Shown piece after piece: positions 16,146 through 25,321 of a DNA stretch of 39,368 bases. The notes below the pieces were generated by a model that was given only the letters and a program-made list of their open reading frames with translations, had not been told where the DNA came from and ran no database searches. The first letter of the stretch is position 1. Every line of letters begins with the position of its first letter. Source of the stretch: Lysobacteraceae bacterium (lineage in GTDB: Bacteria > Pseudomonadota > Gammaproteobacteria > Xanthomonadales > Rhodanobacteraceae); the NCBI GenBank assembly GCA_018970895.1, contig JAGWVM010000016.1, positions 1 through 39,368 of the forward strand, read 5' to 3'. A program made the position numbers and the translations under genes.

Positions 16146-16259
16146 CGGGTATCCGGTGGCGAGGCAGGCGCTGCTCATCTTGCCAGCTTGGATGCGGCAC
16201 CTGCCGAAATGGTTTGAATCAGCGGACAGGTCGCCTCTCGGGTGACCTGCCCGTGGGCC

Positions 16260-18044
16260 TCAGGCGGAGGCGGCGCTGCGCCGGCGCACCGGTGCCGCCT
16301 GCGCGAGCCATGCCGCCATGCGGTCGCGCTCGCGGATCAGCGCCTCGGGCAGGCGCGGTGAAAGCCCGTCGAGGTAGTCGCCGATAGCTGCCAGCTCGGC
16401 GCGCCAGCCGTCCTCGTCGATGGCCAGCAGCTCATCGAGCTGACGGGCCTGCAGATCGAGCCCGTCGAGACGCAACTCGTCGGCCTCGGGCACGATGCCC
16501 ACCGGCGTCTCCCTGCCTTCGGCACGGCCGGCAATGCGTTCGATCATCCACTCGAGCACCCGCAGGTTGTCGCCGAAGCCCGGCCACAGGAAGCGGCCAT
16601 CCTCGCCCTTGCGGAACCAGTTGACGTGGAAAATCGCCGGCAGCTGCGCGTCGGGTCGATCGAACGACAGCCAGTGCGCGAAGTAGTCGCCGTAGTGGTA
16701 GCCGCAGAACGGCTTCATCGCCATCGAGTCGCGACGCAGCACGCCGACCGCGCCGGTCGCCGCGGCGGTGGTTTCCGAGCCCATCGCCGCGCCCATCAGC
16801 ACGCCGTGGGTCCAGTCGCGCGCCTGCATGACCAGCGGCAGCAGCGACGGGCGACGGCCACCGAAGACGATGGCGCTGATCGGCACGCCCTGCGCATCCT
16901 CTGCCTTGTCCGACCAGGTCGGGCACTGCCGGGCGCTCACCGTGAAGCGGGCGTTGGGATGGGCAGCCGGACCGTTGGCCGGGTCGTAGGGGCGACCCTG
17001 CCAGTCGACCGCCGGCTCGCCCGGCAGGCCCTCCCACCAGGGCTGGTTGTCGGCGGTGACCGCGACATTGGTGTAGATGGTGTTGCGCGCGATGCTGGCC
17101 AGGGCGTTCGGGTTGCTGCTGGCGCTGGTGCCGGGCGCCACGCCGAAGAAGCCGGCCTCCGGGTTGATTGCGTAGAGGCGGCCGTCCTCGCCCGGGCGCA
17201 TCCAGCAGATGTCGTCGCCCACCGTCCACACCTTCCAGCCCTCGTGACGATAGCCCTGCGGCGGGATCAGCATGGCCAGGTTGGTCTTGCCGCAGGCGGA
17301 GGGGAAGGCGGCGGCAATGTAGTGCGTCTCCCCGGTCGGGTTCTCGATGCCGACGATCAGCATGTGCTCGGCCAGCCAGCCCTCCCGACGGGCCTGGTGG
17401 CTGGCGATGCGCAGGGCGTGGCACTTCTTGCCGAGCAGGGCGTTGCCGCCGTAGCCCGAGCCGTAGGACTGGATCGTCAGCTCCTCGGGGAAATGCATGA
17501 TGAAGCGCCGCTCCGGGTCCAGCTCGCCGGTGGAATGCAGACCCTTCACGAAGCTGCCCTCGCGCTCGATGCGCGCCAGCGCCGCGGCGCCCATCCGGGT
17601 CATCGTGCGCATGTTGGCGACCACGTACGGGCTGTCGGTGATCTCCACGCCGCAACGCGACAGCGGCGATTCGATCGGCCCCATGCAGTACGGGATCACG
17701 TACAGGGTGCGGCCTTCCATGCAGCCGTCGAACAGCGCATCCATCTTCGCGTGCGCTTCGGCAGGGTCCATCCAGTGGTTGTTGGGGCCGGCGTCCTCGC
17801 GCCCGGGCGTGCAGACGAAGGTGAGATGTTCCACGCGCGCCACGTCCGACGGGCTGGAGCGGTGCAGGTAGCAACCCGGATGGGTCTGCTGGTTCAGCTT
17901 GATCAGGTCGCCGCTGGCCAGCATCTGCTCGACGAGGGCGGCATATTCGGCCTCGGAGCCATCGCACCAGTGGATCCTCGCCGGGCGCGTGCGCACCGCC
18001 GTCTCGTCGACCCAGCGTTCCAATGCCTGCAGCGTGCTTGCCAT
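16260..18044 (-). CDS. pckG: Phosphoenolpyruvate carboxykinase (GTP)
   Basis: The enzyme catalyses oxaloacetate + GTP to phosphoenolpyruvate + GDP + CO2, the entry step of gluconeogenesis. This cytoplasmic protein of 594 residues fits the GTP-dependent family. The kinase-1a P-loop with the hyper-reactive cysteine (FPSACGKTN, 247-255, C251) marks it as GTP-type; the unrelated ATP-type has a different motif. Other family blocks are YGGNALLGKKCHALRIAS, GDDICWMRPGEDGRLYAINPEAGFFGVAPGTS and RRDSMAMKPFCGYHYGDYFAHW. The gene is monocistronic, with the TetR gene and its terminator upstream. Its proximity to fadE is consistent with growth on fatty acids or acetate, where gluconeogenesis is needed (inference). 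Confidence 0.98.
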   Translation of the reverse strand: MASTLQALERWVDETAVRTRPARIHWCDGSEAEYAALVEQMLASGDLIKLNQQTHPGCYLHRSSPSDVARVEHLTFVCTPGREDAGPNNHWMDPAEAHAKMDALFDGCMEGRTLYVIPYCMGPIESPLSRCGVEITDSPYVVANMRTMTRMGAAALARIEREGSFVKGLHSTGELDPERRFIMHFPEELTIQSYGSGYGGNALLGKKCHALRIASHQARREGWLAEHMLIVGIENPTGETHYIAAAFPSACGKTNLAMLIPPQGYRHEGWKVWTVGDDICWMRPGEDGRLYAINPEAGFFGVAPGTSASSNPNALASIARNTIYTNVAVTADNQPWWEGLPGEPAVDWQGRPYDPANGPAAHPNARFTVSARQCPTWSDKAEDAQGVPISAIVFGGRRPSLLPLVMQARDWTHGVLMGAAMGSETTAAATGAVGVLRRDSMAMKPFCGYHYGDYFAHWLSFDRPDAQLPAIFHVNWFRKGEDGRFLWPGFGDNLRVLEWMIERIAGRAEGRETPVGIVPEADELRLDGLDLQARQLDELLAIDEDGWRAELAAIGDYLDGLSPRLPEALIRERDRMAAWLAQAAPVRRRSAASA

Positions 18045-18120
18045 GTGCTCCTCACCGTGGTCTTGCCGGAAAACGAAGCGCGCACGCTAGTTTGCGTCCA
18101 CTGGCATTGCAAGGACGGGT

Positions 18121-18149
18121 GCAACAAAAACGGCGCCCGCAGGCGCCGT
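18121..18149 (-). terminator. Rho-independent terminator of the TetR gene
   Basis: On the minus strand the stem ACGGCGCC/GGCGCCGT (8 bp, 4-nt loop) is followed by TTTTTGTTG. It begins about 20 bp after the TetR stop codon and separates that gene from pckG. Confidence 0.92.
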
Positions 18150-18169
18150 CGATACTCCGGCCGGTGGAA

Positions 18170-18748
18170 TCAGGCCGGGGTGAGGGTGGCGATCATGTGT
18201 TCGACGTAGGCGTCGAACTCCTCGTGGGTGATGCGCGGCAAGCCGAGCGTGAAATTCAGCTGCAGGAAACCCACGTAGGCGGCATAGGTCAGCCGTGCCC
18301 GGTTCAGCGCCTCGGTAGGCGGCATGCCGGCCTCGCGGTAGGCGGTATTGAGGAATTCCATCCGCCGCTGCGACACGCGCGCCATCACCGGTACCACCTG
18401 CGGATGATCCAGCGCCTTGAGCAGGGCGGCATAGACGCGGTGGGCCTGCAGCTCGTGGGCGACCCGCCGGAACAGCTCCGGCAGGCGCGCGCGCGGGTCG
18501 GGGATCGCTTCGATCTGGCTGATGATCTCGCGCTCGCCGAACTGCTCCCAGCGCTCCAGTGCGGCCTGGACCAGCGCCTCGCGGGTACGGAAGTGCCAAT
18601 AGAAGCTGCCCTTGGTGACGCCGAGCTGGCGGGCCAGTGCCTCGACGGCCACCGCATTGACTCCCTGTTCGGCGATCAGGCTGAGGGCGGCTTCTTCCCA
18701 GTCCTCGGCGCTGAGGCGGGTACGTTCGGGTTTGGCGTTGGCATTCAT
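18170..18748 (-). CDS. TetR/AcrR family transcriptional regulator
   Basis: The 192-residue protein has an N-terminal TetR helix-turn-helix (about residues 15-60; EALARQLGVTKGSFYWHFRTREALVQAALERW) and a mostly helical C-terminal ligand domain with little recognisable homology. It is divergent from the alpha/beta hydrolase gene across about 135 bp. Both ends of that gap carry a GCGTATG motif (18751-18757 next to its own start, 18886-18892 next to the hydrolase start), which suggests autoregulation and control of the hydrolase and perhaps fadE. The ligand is unknown; an acyl-CoA or fatty-acid-type effector is conceivable from the neighbours but is only inference. ATG 18748 begins the homologous region. 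Confidence 0.9.
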   Translation of the reverse strand: MNANAKPERTRLSAEDWEEAALSLIAEQGVNAVAVEALARQLGVTKGSFYWHFRTREALVQAALERWEQFGEREIISQIEAIPDPRARLPELFRRVAHELQAHRVYAALLKALDHPQVVPVMARVSQRRMEFLNTAYREAGMPPTEALNRARLTYAAYVGFLQLNFTLGLPRITHEEFDAYVEHMIATLTPA

Positions 18749-18852
18749 CCGCGTATGGTAGCCCGCGGCCCCTTCATTGCAATGTGCGACGCGCCAACCC
18801 GGTTCCACGGCGCATCCCGTGATGACGCCGGAGTCCGATGCTGCGCCGCGGG

Positions 18853-18895
18853 TTGACGGCGGGTTGCCGGCAAATCCATACTCATGCGTATGTTA
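18853..18895 (+). promoter_or_regulatory. Putative promoter and TetR operator of the hydrolase gene
   Basis: TTGACG (18853-18858) and CATACT (18877-18882) form a -35/-10 pair with an 18-bp spacer. A near-palindrome CATACTCATGCGTATG (18877-18892, 14 of 16 positions symmetric) overlaps the -10 box and the start codon. The half-site GCGTATG recurs beside the divergent tetR start. Found by eye; not tested against other genomes. Confidence 0.4.
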
Positions 18896-19774
18896 AGTGA
18901 CCATGCCACGACCGAACGCCTGACCGCCGCCGATGGCCTGTCGCTGGCGGTGGACACCCGCGGTCCGGCCGAGGCGCCGGTACTGTTGTTCGCCCACGGC
19001 TTCGGGCAGACCCGTGGCGCCTGGTCGGGCAGTGCCCACGCACTTGCCCGGGCGGGCTACCGCTGCGTCAGCTTCGACAGCCGCGGCCATGGCGAGAGCG
19101 ACCGCGTGCCGGATGGCCGTTACCACATCGAGCAATTCGCGGCCGACCTGGCCCTCGTGGCTGGCGTGCAACCACGTGTACCGGTCCTGGTCGGTGCATC
19201 GATGGGCGGCCTGCTCGGGCTGGTGGTGGCCGGCGAGTCGACCCCGCCGCCCTTTCGCGCCCTGGTGCTGGTGGACATCACGCCGCGCTGGGAGGCAGCG
19301 GGCGTGGAGCGGATCCTGGCCTTCATGCAGGCGCACCCCGAAGGATTTGCCGACTACACGCACGCGGCCGAGGCCATTGCCGCGTACTTGCCGCAGCGGC
19401 GCGAACGCAAGAGCGAGGACCAGCTGCGTCCGCTGCTGCGCGAAGGCGACGATGGCCGCCTGCACTGGCACTGGGATCCGGCGCTGCTGGCCGGCGTGGT
19501 CAGCGACAGCGAGCGCTACCAGCCGCGCTTGCTTGCTGCCGCGGCGAAGGTGGACGTGCCGGTGCTGCTCCTGTCCGGTGGCCGCAGCGACGTGGTGTCG
19601 CGCGACACCGTCGCCGAATTCCTGCAACTGGTGCCGCACGCCTGCCATATCGAGCTGCCGGCGGCCACGCACATGCTGGCGGGCGATGCGAACGACGCGT
19701 TCACGCGCGCCATCGCAACGTTCGTCCGCGACCTGGATCGCCACGACGCCCGTCCGGGCGCCATGGCCGGTTGA
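18884..19774 (+). CDS. Alpha/beta hydrolase
   Basis: The 296-residue protein has the alpha/beta hydrolase oxyanion motif FAHGFGQ (37-42), DSRGHGES (65-72), the nucleophile elbow VGASMGG (S106), a late acid D236 (SGGRSDVV) and the catalytic histidine H263 (ATHML). It is of the general esterase/epoxide hydrolase/lactonase type, and the substrate cannot be inferred. Two ATGs lie close together, at 18884 and 18890, and neither has a Shine-Dalgarno sequence. With the predicted -10 box at 18877-18882, transcription would start at about 18889, so translation from 18890 on a leaderless mRNA is plausible. It is followed 33 bp later by fadE and may be cotranscribed with it. Confidence 0.9.
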   Translation: MRMLSDHATTERLTAADGLSLAVDTRGPAEAPVLLFAHGFGQTRGAWSGSAHALARAGYRCVSFDSRGHGESDRVPDGRYHIEQFAADLALVAGVQPRVPVLVGASMGGLLGLVVAGESTPPPFRALVLVDITPRWEAAGVERILAFMQAHPEGFADYTHAAEAIAAYLPQRRERKSEDQLRPLLREGDDGRLHWHWDPALLAGVVSDSERYQPRLLAAAAKVDVPVLLLSGGRSDVVSRDTVAEFLQLVPHACHIELPAATHMLAGDANDAFTRAIATFVRDLDRHDARPGAMAG

Positions 19775-19807
19775 ACCGCAACACCAACCTGCAACGAGGG
19801 TGTCGAG

Positions 19808-22282
19808 ATGTCCGTGTTACTGACCCTGCTGGCCGCGCTGATCGCCACCGGCGCGTGCGCCTACCATCGCTCCAGCCTGCGCACGTGGGCAATCGTTACC
19901 GGTATCGCCACCCTGGCCGTCGGCGCGCTCGCCGGTGCTCAGGTGACCACGGTGATCCTGCTGGTCATCGAGGCGGTGATCGCCGTGCCGTTGCTGATGC
20001 CGGCGTTCCGCCGCCGCCAGATCAGCGCGCCGCTGCTGAAGATCTTCGCCAAGGTGACGCCCAAGCTGTCCGATACCGAGCAGACCGCGCTGGAGGCCGG
20101 CACGGTCGGCTTCGAGGGCGAGCTGTTCTCCGGCAAGCCCGACTGGCACGAGTTGCTCAAGCAGCCCAGGCCCGAGCTCAGCGTGGAAGAGCAGGCCTTT
20201 CTCGACGGCCCCGTCGAGCAGCTGTGCTCGATGCTCGATGACTGGCAGATCACCCACGAGCTGGGTGACCTGCCGCCGGAGGTCTGGGAGTTCCTGAAGA
20301 AGCACAAGTTCTTCGGCATGATCATTCCCAAGCAGTACGGCGGCCTCCAGTTCTCCGCGCTGGCGCACTCGGCGGTGCTGCAGAAGCTGGCCACGATGTC
20401 CGCCACGGTGGCCTCCACGGTCGCCGTGCCGAACTCGCTGGGACCGGCCGAGCTGCTGCTGCACTACGGCAGCGAGGAGCAGAAGAACTTCTACCTGCCG
20501 CGGCTGGCCGTCGGCGAGGAGATTCCCTGCTTCGCCCTGACCGGCCCCTACGCCGGTTCCGACGCGACCTCGCTGACCGACTACGGCATCGTCTGCAAGC
20601 AGGTGGTGGACGGCGTCGAGACGCTCGGCGTGAAGCTCACCTTCGACAAGCGGTACATCACCCTGGCGCCGGTCGCCACCGTGGTCGGCCTGGCCTTCCG
20701 CATGTACGACCCGGACCATCTGCTCGGCGACAAGGAAGACCTCGGCATCACCCTGGCGCTGCTGCCGCGCACGACGCCGGGCCTGCAGATCGGCCGCCGC
20801 CATTTCCCGCTGAACATCCCGTTCCAGAACGGCCCGGTGCACGGCAAGGACGTGTTTGCACCGCTGACCACGCTGATCGGCGGTCCGCACATGGCCGGCC
20901 ACGGCTGGCGCATGCTGGTGGAGTGCCTGTCGGTCGGACGCGCGATCTCGCTGCCGTCCAATGCCACCGGCGGCGTGCGCATGGCGGTGGCCGCCACCGG
21001 CGCCTATGCTCGCATGCGCAAGCAGTTCGGCCTGGCCGTGGCCCGGTTCGAGGGCGTCGAGGAGGCGCTGGCGCGCATCGGCGGCCTGACCTACGCCACC
21101 GCGGCGCTGTCGCGCGCCACGGCGGCGGCCGTGGATCGCGGCGAGAAGCCGGCGGTGCCGTCGGCGATCGCCAAGTACCACGCCACCGAGTGGGGCCGTA
21201 TCGTGGCCGGCGACTCGATGGACGTGCACGGCGGCAAGGGCGTGCAGCTCGGTCCGAAGAACTACGCCGGACGGGCCTGGCAGGGCGTGCCGATCGCGAT
21301 CACGGTGGAAGGCGCGAACATCATGACGCGCAGCCTGATGATCTTCGGCCAGGGCGCGATCCGCTGCCATCCGTACGTGCTGAAGGAAATGCAGTCGCTG
21401 TCGATCGCCGACTACGGCGATCGCCTGAAGGCGTTCGACCGTGCGCTGTTCGGCCACCTCGGTTTCGGCATCTCCAACGCGGTGCGCAGCTTCACCTTGG
21501 GCATCACCGGCTCGGCGATCGGCGATGCGGCCGGCGACGCCTACACCCGTCGCTACTACCGCAAGCTCAACCGCTACTCGGCCGCGCTGGCGCTGTGCGC
21601 CGACGTGTTCATGGGCGTCCTCGGCGGCAAGCTGAAGTTCAAGGAGAAGCTGTCTGCCCGGCTCGGCGACGTGCTCAGCTACCTGTACATCGCCAGCGCG
21701 ATGCTCAAGCGCTACGAGGACACCGGCCGCCCCGAGGCCGACCGGCCGCTGCTGGCCTGGGCCTTCCACGAGTGCGTGTGGCGCATGCAGATGGCGCTGG
21801 ACGGCGCGATCCGCAACTTCCCGGTCAAGCCGGTGGGCTGGCTGCTGCGGATGCTGGTATTCCCACTGGGCCGCCGCGAGGTGCCGCCGTCCGACCGGCT
21901 GGGTCGTCGCGTCGCGGCAATCATCACCGCGCCGGGCGAGGCCCGCGACCGCCTCACCGAGTGGACCTACCTCACGCCCACGGCGAACAACACGGTCGGT
22001 CGCATGAACGCGCTGCTGCCCGACGTGATCGCCGCCGAGCCGGTCGAGCGCAAGTTCCTCAAGGCGCAAAAGTCCGGCCAGTTCGTCTCGCACGAATACA
22101 ACCAGCAGTTGATCGAGGCGGTGAAGGCCGGGGTCATCACCGACGGCGAGGCGGCCCTGCTCCGGCGCGTGCGCGAGGGTACCTTCGAGTTCATCTCGGT
22201 GGACGACTTCGACCCGAAGGAGCTGCGCGCCGCCGTGGTGCACAGCGAATCGGCACCCAGGGGTCTGGCCGACGCGGCGTAA
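19808..22282 (+). CDS. fadE: FadE-type acyl-CoA dehydrogenase
   Basis: This FAD-dependent enzyme performs the first oxidation step of fatty-acid beta-oxidation (acyl-CoA to trans-2-enoyl-CoA). Its 824 residues match the long FadE class (E. coli 814) rather than the about 380-residue short acyl-CoA dehydrogenases. Two N-terminal hydrophobic segments (about 1-20 and 28-62) anchor it to the membrane. The dehydrogenase core includes KHKFFGMIIPKQYGGL, CFALTGPYAGSDATSLTDYG, GRAISLPSNATGG and AKYHATEWGRIVAGDSMDVHGG, followed by the FadE-specific C-terminal domain. GAGGGTGTCGAG precedes ATG 19808. The alpha/beta hydrolase is 33 bp upstream and a hotdog-fold gene follows after a terminator. Electrons would go to ETF, which is not encoded here. 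Confidence 0.96.
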   Translation: MSVLLTLLAALIATGACAYHRSSLRTWAIVTGIATLAVGALAGAQVTTVILLVIEAVIAVPLLMPAFRRRQISAPLLKIFAKVTPKLSDTEQTALEAGTVGFEGELFSGKPDWHELLKQPRPELSVEEQAFLDGPVEQLCSMLDDWQITHELGDLPPEVWEFLKKHKFFGMIIPKQYGGLQFSALAHSAVLQKLATMSATVASTVAVPNSLGPAELLLHYGSEEQKNFYLPRLAVGEEIPCFALTGPYAGSDATSLTDYGIVCKQVVDGVETLGVKLTFDKRYITLAPVATVVGLAFRMYDPDHLLGDKEDLGITLALLPRTTPGLQIGRRHFPLNIPFQNGPVHGKDVFAPLTTLIGGPHMAGHGWRMLVECLSVGRAISLPSNATGGVRMAVAATGAYARMRKQFGLAVARFEGVEEALARIGGLTYATAALSRATAAAVDRGEKPAVPSAIAKYHATEWGRIVAGDSMDVHGGKGVQLGPKNYAGRAWQGVPIAITVEGANIMTRSLMIFGQGAIRCHPYVLKEMQSLSIADYGDRLKAFDRALFGHLGFGISNAVRSFTLGITGSAIGDAAGDAYTRRYYRKLNRYSAALALCADVFMGVLGGKLKFKEKLSARLGDVLSYLYIASAMLKRYEDTGRPEADRPLLAWAFHECVWRMQMALDGAIRNFPVKPVGWLLRMLVFPLGRREVPPSDRLGRRVAAIITAPGEARDRLTEWTYLTPTANNTVGRMNALLPDVIAAEPVERKFLKAQKSGQFVSHEYNQQLIEAVKAGVITDGEAALLRRVREGTFEFISVDDFDPKELRAAVVHSESAPRGLADAA

Positions 22283-22308
22283 GCCGCGCTCGGACCGGCG
22301 CACGGATG

Positions 22309-22337
22309 ACAGCGGCCCCCGGGCCGCTGTTCTTTTG
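22309..22337 (+). terminator. Rho-independent terminator after fadE
   Basis: A GC-rich inverted repeat, ACAGCGGCCC (22309-22318) and GGGCCGCTGT (22321-22330), is followed by TCTTTTG. It lies 26 bp after the fadE stop codon and 15 bp before the next start codon, so the hotdog gene may be transcribed partly by read-through. Confidence 0.8.
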
Positions 22338-22351
22338 TCGGGGAGGGGACC

Positions 22352-22825
22352 ATGTCATCCAGCGTGCTTGCGCTGTATCGCCGGATCACCCGCTGGCCGC
22401 TCGGCCACTGGCTGTTTTCGCGCGCGGTGTGCCTGAAGGCGCCGTACTTCGCGACCATCGCGCCACGCTTCGTGGCGCTGGAGCCGGGGCGCTGCGTGGT
22501 GCGCATCCGCGACCGCCGCCGCGTGCACAACCACATCGGCACGGTGCACGCGATCGCCCTGTGCAACCTGGCCGAGCTGAGCGCCGGCGTGATGACCGAT
22601 GCGACTCTGCCGCCGGCGCTGCGCTGGATTCCCCGCGGCATGACGGTGGCCTACCTGAAGAAGGCGGTCGGCCCGATGCTGGCGGAGGCTACGGCAGGCT
22701 CGCTGCCGGCGATGGCCACCGAGGGCTGTGCCTTGCCCGTGCAGGTACGTGTCACCGATGCGTCCGGCGATGCGGTGTGCGAAGCGACCATCGAGATGTG
22801 GGTCTCGCCACGGCGGAAGACGTAG
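22352..22825 (+). CDS. DUF4442/hotdog-fold thioesterase-like protein
   Basis: This 157-residue cytoplasmic protein has the size and pattern of the PaaI/YiiD-like hotdog proteins grouped as DUF4442. A conserved HNHIGTVHAIALCNLAELSAG core (residues about 55-75) forms the central hotdog helix, followed by the strand MTVAYLKKAVGP. The family is thought to bind or hydrolyse acyl-CoA thioesters, but activity has not been shown for this branch to my knowledge. A GGGGAGGGGACC sequence just before ATG 22352 gives a strong ribosome binding site. Location directly after fadE fits a role in acyl-CoA metabolism (inference). Confidence 0.82.
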   Translation: MSSSVLALYRRITRWPLGHWLFSRAVCLKAPYFATIAPRFVALEPGRCVVRIRDRRRVHNHIGTVHAIALCNLAELSAGVMTDATLPPALRWIPRGMTVAYLKKAVGPMLAEATAGSLPAMATEGCALPVQVRVTDASGDAVCEATIEMWVSPRRKT

Positions 22826-22837
22826 CGACCGCCGTCC

Positions 22838-24439
22838 TCACACCTCGACCGAGGCCGCATGCTCGCGCGTGGCGGAGAAGCGCACCTTCGGCCAGCGTTC
22901 CTGCGCCAGCTGCAGGTTGACCCGGGTCGGCGCGATGTAGACCAGCTCGCCGGCCGCATCCAGCGCCAGGTTCATCGCGTTCTTCTCGCGGAACTCGGCC
23001 AGCATCTTCTCGTCGTCGCAGTGCACCCAGCGGGCGGTGGCCACGCTGACCGGCTCGAAGCTGGCGTCGACGTTGTATTCGTCCTTGAGGCGGTAGGCCA
23101 CCACGTCGAACTGCAGCACGCCGACCGCGCCGAGGATCAGGTCGTTGGACATCAGCGGGCGGAAGAACTGGGTGGCGCCTTCCTCGGACAGCTGGGCCAG
23201 GCCTTTCTGCAGCGCCTTGGCCTTGAGCGGGTCGCGCAGCCGGGCGCGGCGGAACAGCTCGGGCGCGAAGTTGGGGATGCCGGTGAAGCTCAGCAGTTCG
23301 CCCTCGGTGAAGGTGTCGCCGATGGTGATGGTGCCGTGGTTGTGCAGGCCGATCACGTCGCCCGGATAGGCCGTTTCGACGATCTCGCGGTCGCTGGCCA
23401 TGAAGGTGAGCGCGTTGGCGATGCGCACGTCTTTGCCGGTGCGCGGCTGGATCATCTTCATGCCGGCGGTGTAGGTGCCCGAGCAGACCCGCATGAAGGC
23501 CACGCGGTCGCGGTGCGCCGGGTCCATGTTCGCCTGGATCTTGAACACGAAACCGGTGAGCTTCTCCTCCTCCGGCGATACCTCGCGGGTGAGCGTGCCA
23601 CGGGGGCGCGGCGAGGGCGCGTGCTCGACGAAGAAGTCCAGCAGCAGCTGCACGCCGAAGTTGTTCACCGCCGAGCCGAAGAATACCGGGGTCAGCTTGC
23701 CGGCGAGGTACTCGTCCAGGTCGAAGGCCGGGGCGGCGCCCTGTACCAGTTCCAGCTCCTCGCGCAGTTCGGCCATGGCCTCGGCGCCGACCGCTTCTTC
23801 CAGCCCGGGCGCGTCCAGGCCCTTGAAGATGGTCGAGTCCTGGCGGGTGAAGTTCTTGCCCGGCTCGAAGATGTGCACCTCGTCGAGCACCAGGTGGTAC
23901 ACGCCCTTCAGCCGCTTGCCCATGCCGATCGGCCAGGTCACCGGGGCGCAGGCGATGCCGAGCACCGACTCCACCTCGTCCATCAGCTCGATCGGCGAGC
24001 GGCCTTCGCGGTCGAGCTTGTTGATGAAGGTCATGATCGGCGTGTCGCGCAGGCGGCACACCTCCATCAGCTTGATCGTGCGCTCCTCCACGCCCTTGGC
24101 GCAGTCGATCACCATCAGCGCCGAGTCCACCGCGGTGAGCACGCGGTAGGTGTCCTCGGAGAAGTCCGCGTGACCGGGCGTGTCGAGCAGGTTGACGATC
24201 TTGCCTTCGTACGGGAACTGCATCACCGAGGAGGTGACCGAGATCCCGCGCTCCTTCTCCAGCGCCATCCAGTCGGAGGTGGCGTGGCGCGCCGCCTTGC
24301 GGCCCTTCACCGAGCCGGCCATCTGGATCGCGCCGCCGAACAGCAGCAGCTTTTCGGTCAGCGTGGTCTTGCCCGCGTCAGGATGGCTGACGATGGCGAA
24401 GGTGCGGCGGCGACGGGTTTCGGTCTGCTGGGTGGACAT
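22838..24439 (-). CDS. prfC: Peptide chain release factor 3
   Basis: The 533-residue translational GTPase removes RF1/RF2 from the ribosome after termination. The G domain has the P-loop SHPDAGKTT (18-26), switch [34 protein letters not shown] (G3) and NKLDR (G4). The C-terminal RF3-specific domains include [24 protein letters not shown]. The length matches E. coli RF3 (529). The gene is transcribed alone and is divergent from the DUF6445-like gene; the 141-bp gap contains an AT-rich TATTTAAAC element on its side that could be the -10 region. Confidence 0.98.
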   Translation of the reverse strand: MSTQQTETRRRRTFAIVSHPDAGKTTLTEKLLLFGGAIQMAGSVKGRKAARHATSDWMALEKERGISVTSSVMQFPYEGKIVNLLDTPGHADFSEDTYRVLTAVDSALMVIDCAKGVEERTIKLMEVCRLRDTPIMTFINKLDREGRSPIELMDEVESVLGIACAPVTWPIGMGKRLKGVYHLVLDEVHIFEPGKNFTRQDSTIFKGLDAPGLEEAVGAEAMAELREELELVQGAAPAFDLDEYLAGKLTPVFFGSAVNNFGVQLLLDFFVEHAPSPRPRGTLTREVSPEEEKLTGFVFKIQANMDPAHRDRVAFMRVCSGTYTAGMKMIQPRTGKDVRIANALTFMASDREIVETAYPGDVIGLHNHGTITIGDTFTEGELLSFTGIPNFAPELFRRARLRDPLKAKALQKGLAQLSEEGATQFFRPLMSNDLILGAVGVLQFDVVAYRLKDEYNVDASFEPVSVATARWVHCDDEKMLAEFREKNAMNLALDAAGELVYIAPTRVNLQLAQERWPKVRFSATREHAASVEV

Positions 24440-24580
24440 GGGGCATGTCTGTTTAAATATCAGCCGGCAATGATAACCCGGTTGCCTCGGGCCGGTTTTC
24501 CGGCCGGTGCCCCGCTGGCGCAGTTCGGGGAGGGGTGGTCACTCCCCAGGGTCGGGCGGCGGTACCGGTGAGAGGACGTC

Positions 24581-25303
24581 ATGCAGGCGATAACATTGTT
24601 CAATCCCTCCGCAACGCTGCAGCGCATGGAGCTGGAGAACGGGCAGCTTTGCCTGGTGATCGACGACGCCCTGCGGGAGCCTGAGCGCATGGTGGCGTGG
24701 GCTGCCGCGCACCGCCCTGCGTTCCGGTCGGTGGATTCCTACGCCTATCCCGGCGTCTTTCTGCCGGTGCCCGGCGAGATCGAGGCGGCATTTGCCGCGT
24801 TCTTCGCGCAGCGTGCCCAGTCCTGGTTCGATGCGGGGCAACTGCTTCGCATGAACGCGCGTCTGGCGATGGTGACGACACCGCCGACCGCGTTGCGGCC
24901 GTGCCAATGGTTGTGCCACGCCGATGACTTTGGCGTGGATCCCGCGCTCAGCATCCAGGCCGCGGTGCTCTACCTGTTCGATGATCCGTCGTTGGGTGGC
25001 ACCAGCTTTTACGAGTCGACCCTGTCCACGCGCGACACGCAGCAGCTGTTCGCCGATTCATTGGCCATGCAGGGCGCCGTGTTCGCGCGCCGGTACGGAC
25101 TGCAACCCGGCTACATGCACGGCACAAACGCCTATTTCCGGCAGGTCGGCAGCGTTCCGGCGCGATGGAACCGTCTCGTGTTCTACGACGGCGCGATGCT
25201 GCATTCCGGCGACATCGGTGAGCCGGACCGGCTCACCGATGATCCCAGGGTCGGGCGATTGACCCTCAACGGATTCTTCACCTGCCGGCGCCGCTCTCGC
25301 TGA
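24581..25303 (+). CDS. Putative Fe(II)/2OG-type oxygenase (DUF6445-like)
   Basis: The 240-residue protein has a possible non-haem iron site: H113-x-D115 in LCHADDFG, a distal H208 in GAMLHSGD and R226 in RLTLNGFF. This is the HxD...H...R pattern of 2-oxoglutarate dioxygenases with the usual spacing. I think it belongs to the DUF6445 group, often seen near TonB-dependent receptors and flavin-dependent tryptophan-halogenase-like proteins, but this is from memory. Here the nearest receptor is about 1.5 kb away, beyond the M20 peptidase. GAGAGGAC precedes ATG 24581. The substrate is unknown. It is convergent with the peptidase gene, 18 bp apart. Confidence 0.7.
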   Translation: MQAITLFNPSATLQRMELENGQLCLVIDDALREPERMVAWAAAHRPAFRSVDSYAYPGVFLPVPGEIEAAFAAFFAQRAQSWFDAGQLLRMNARLAMVTTPPTALRPCQWLCHADDFGVDPALSIQAAVLYLFDDPSLGGTSFYESTLSTRDTQQLFADSLAMQGAVFARRYGLQPGYMHGTNAYFRQVGSVPARWNRLVFYDGAMLHSGDIGEPDRLTDDPRVGRLTLNGFFTCRRRSR

Positions 25304-25321
25304 GGGCGTCGGAAGGCGCGC

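Noticed and set aside
19817..22303. 828-codon open frame antisense to fadE
   Set aside because: FadE motifs run the full length on the plus strand; the antisense product is low complexity with His, Arg and Gln and no recognisable fold.
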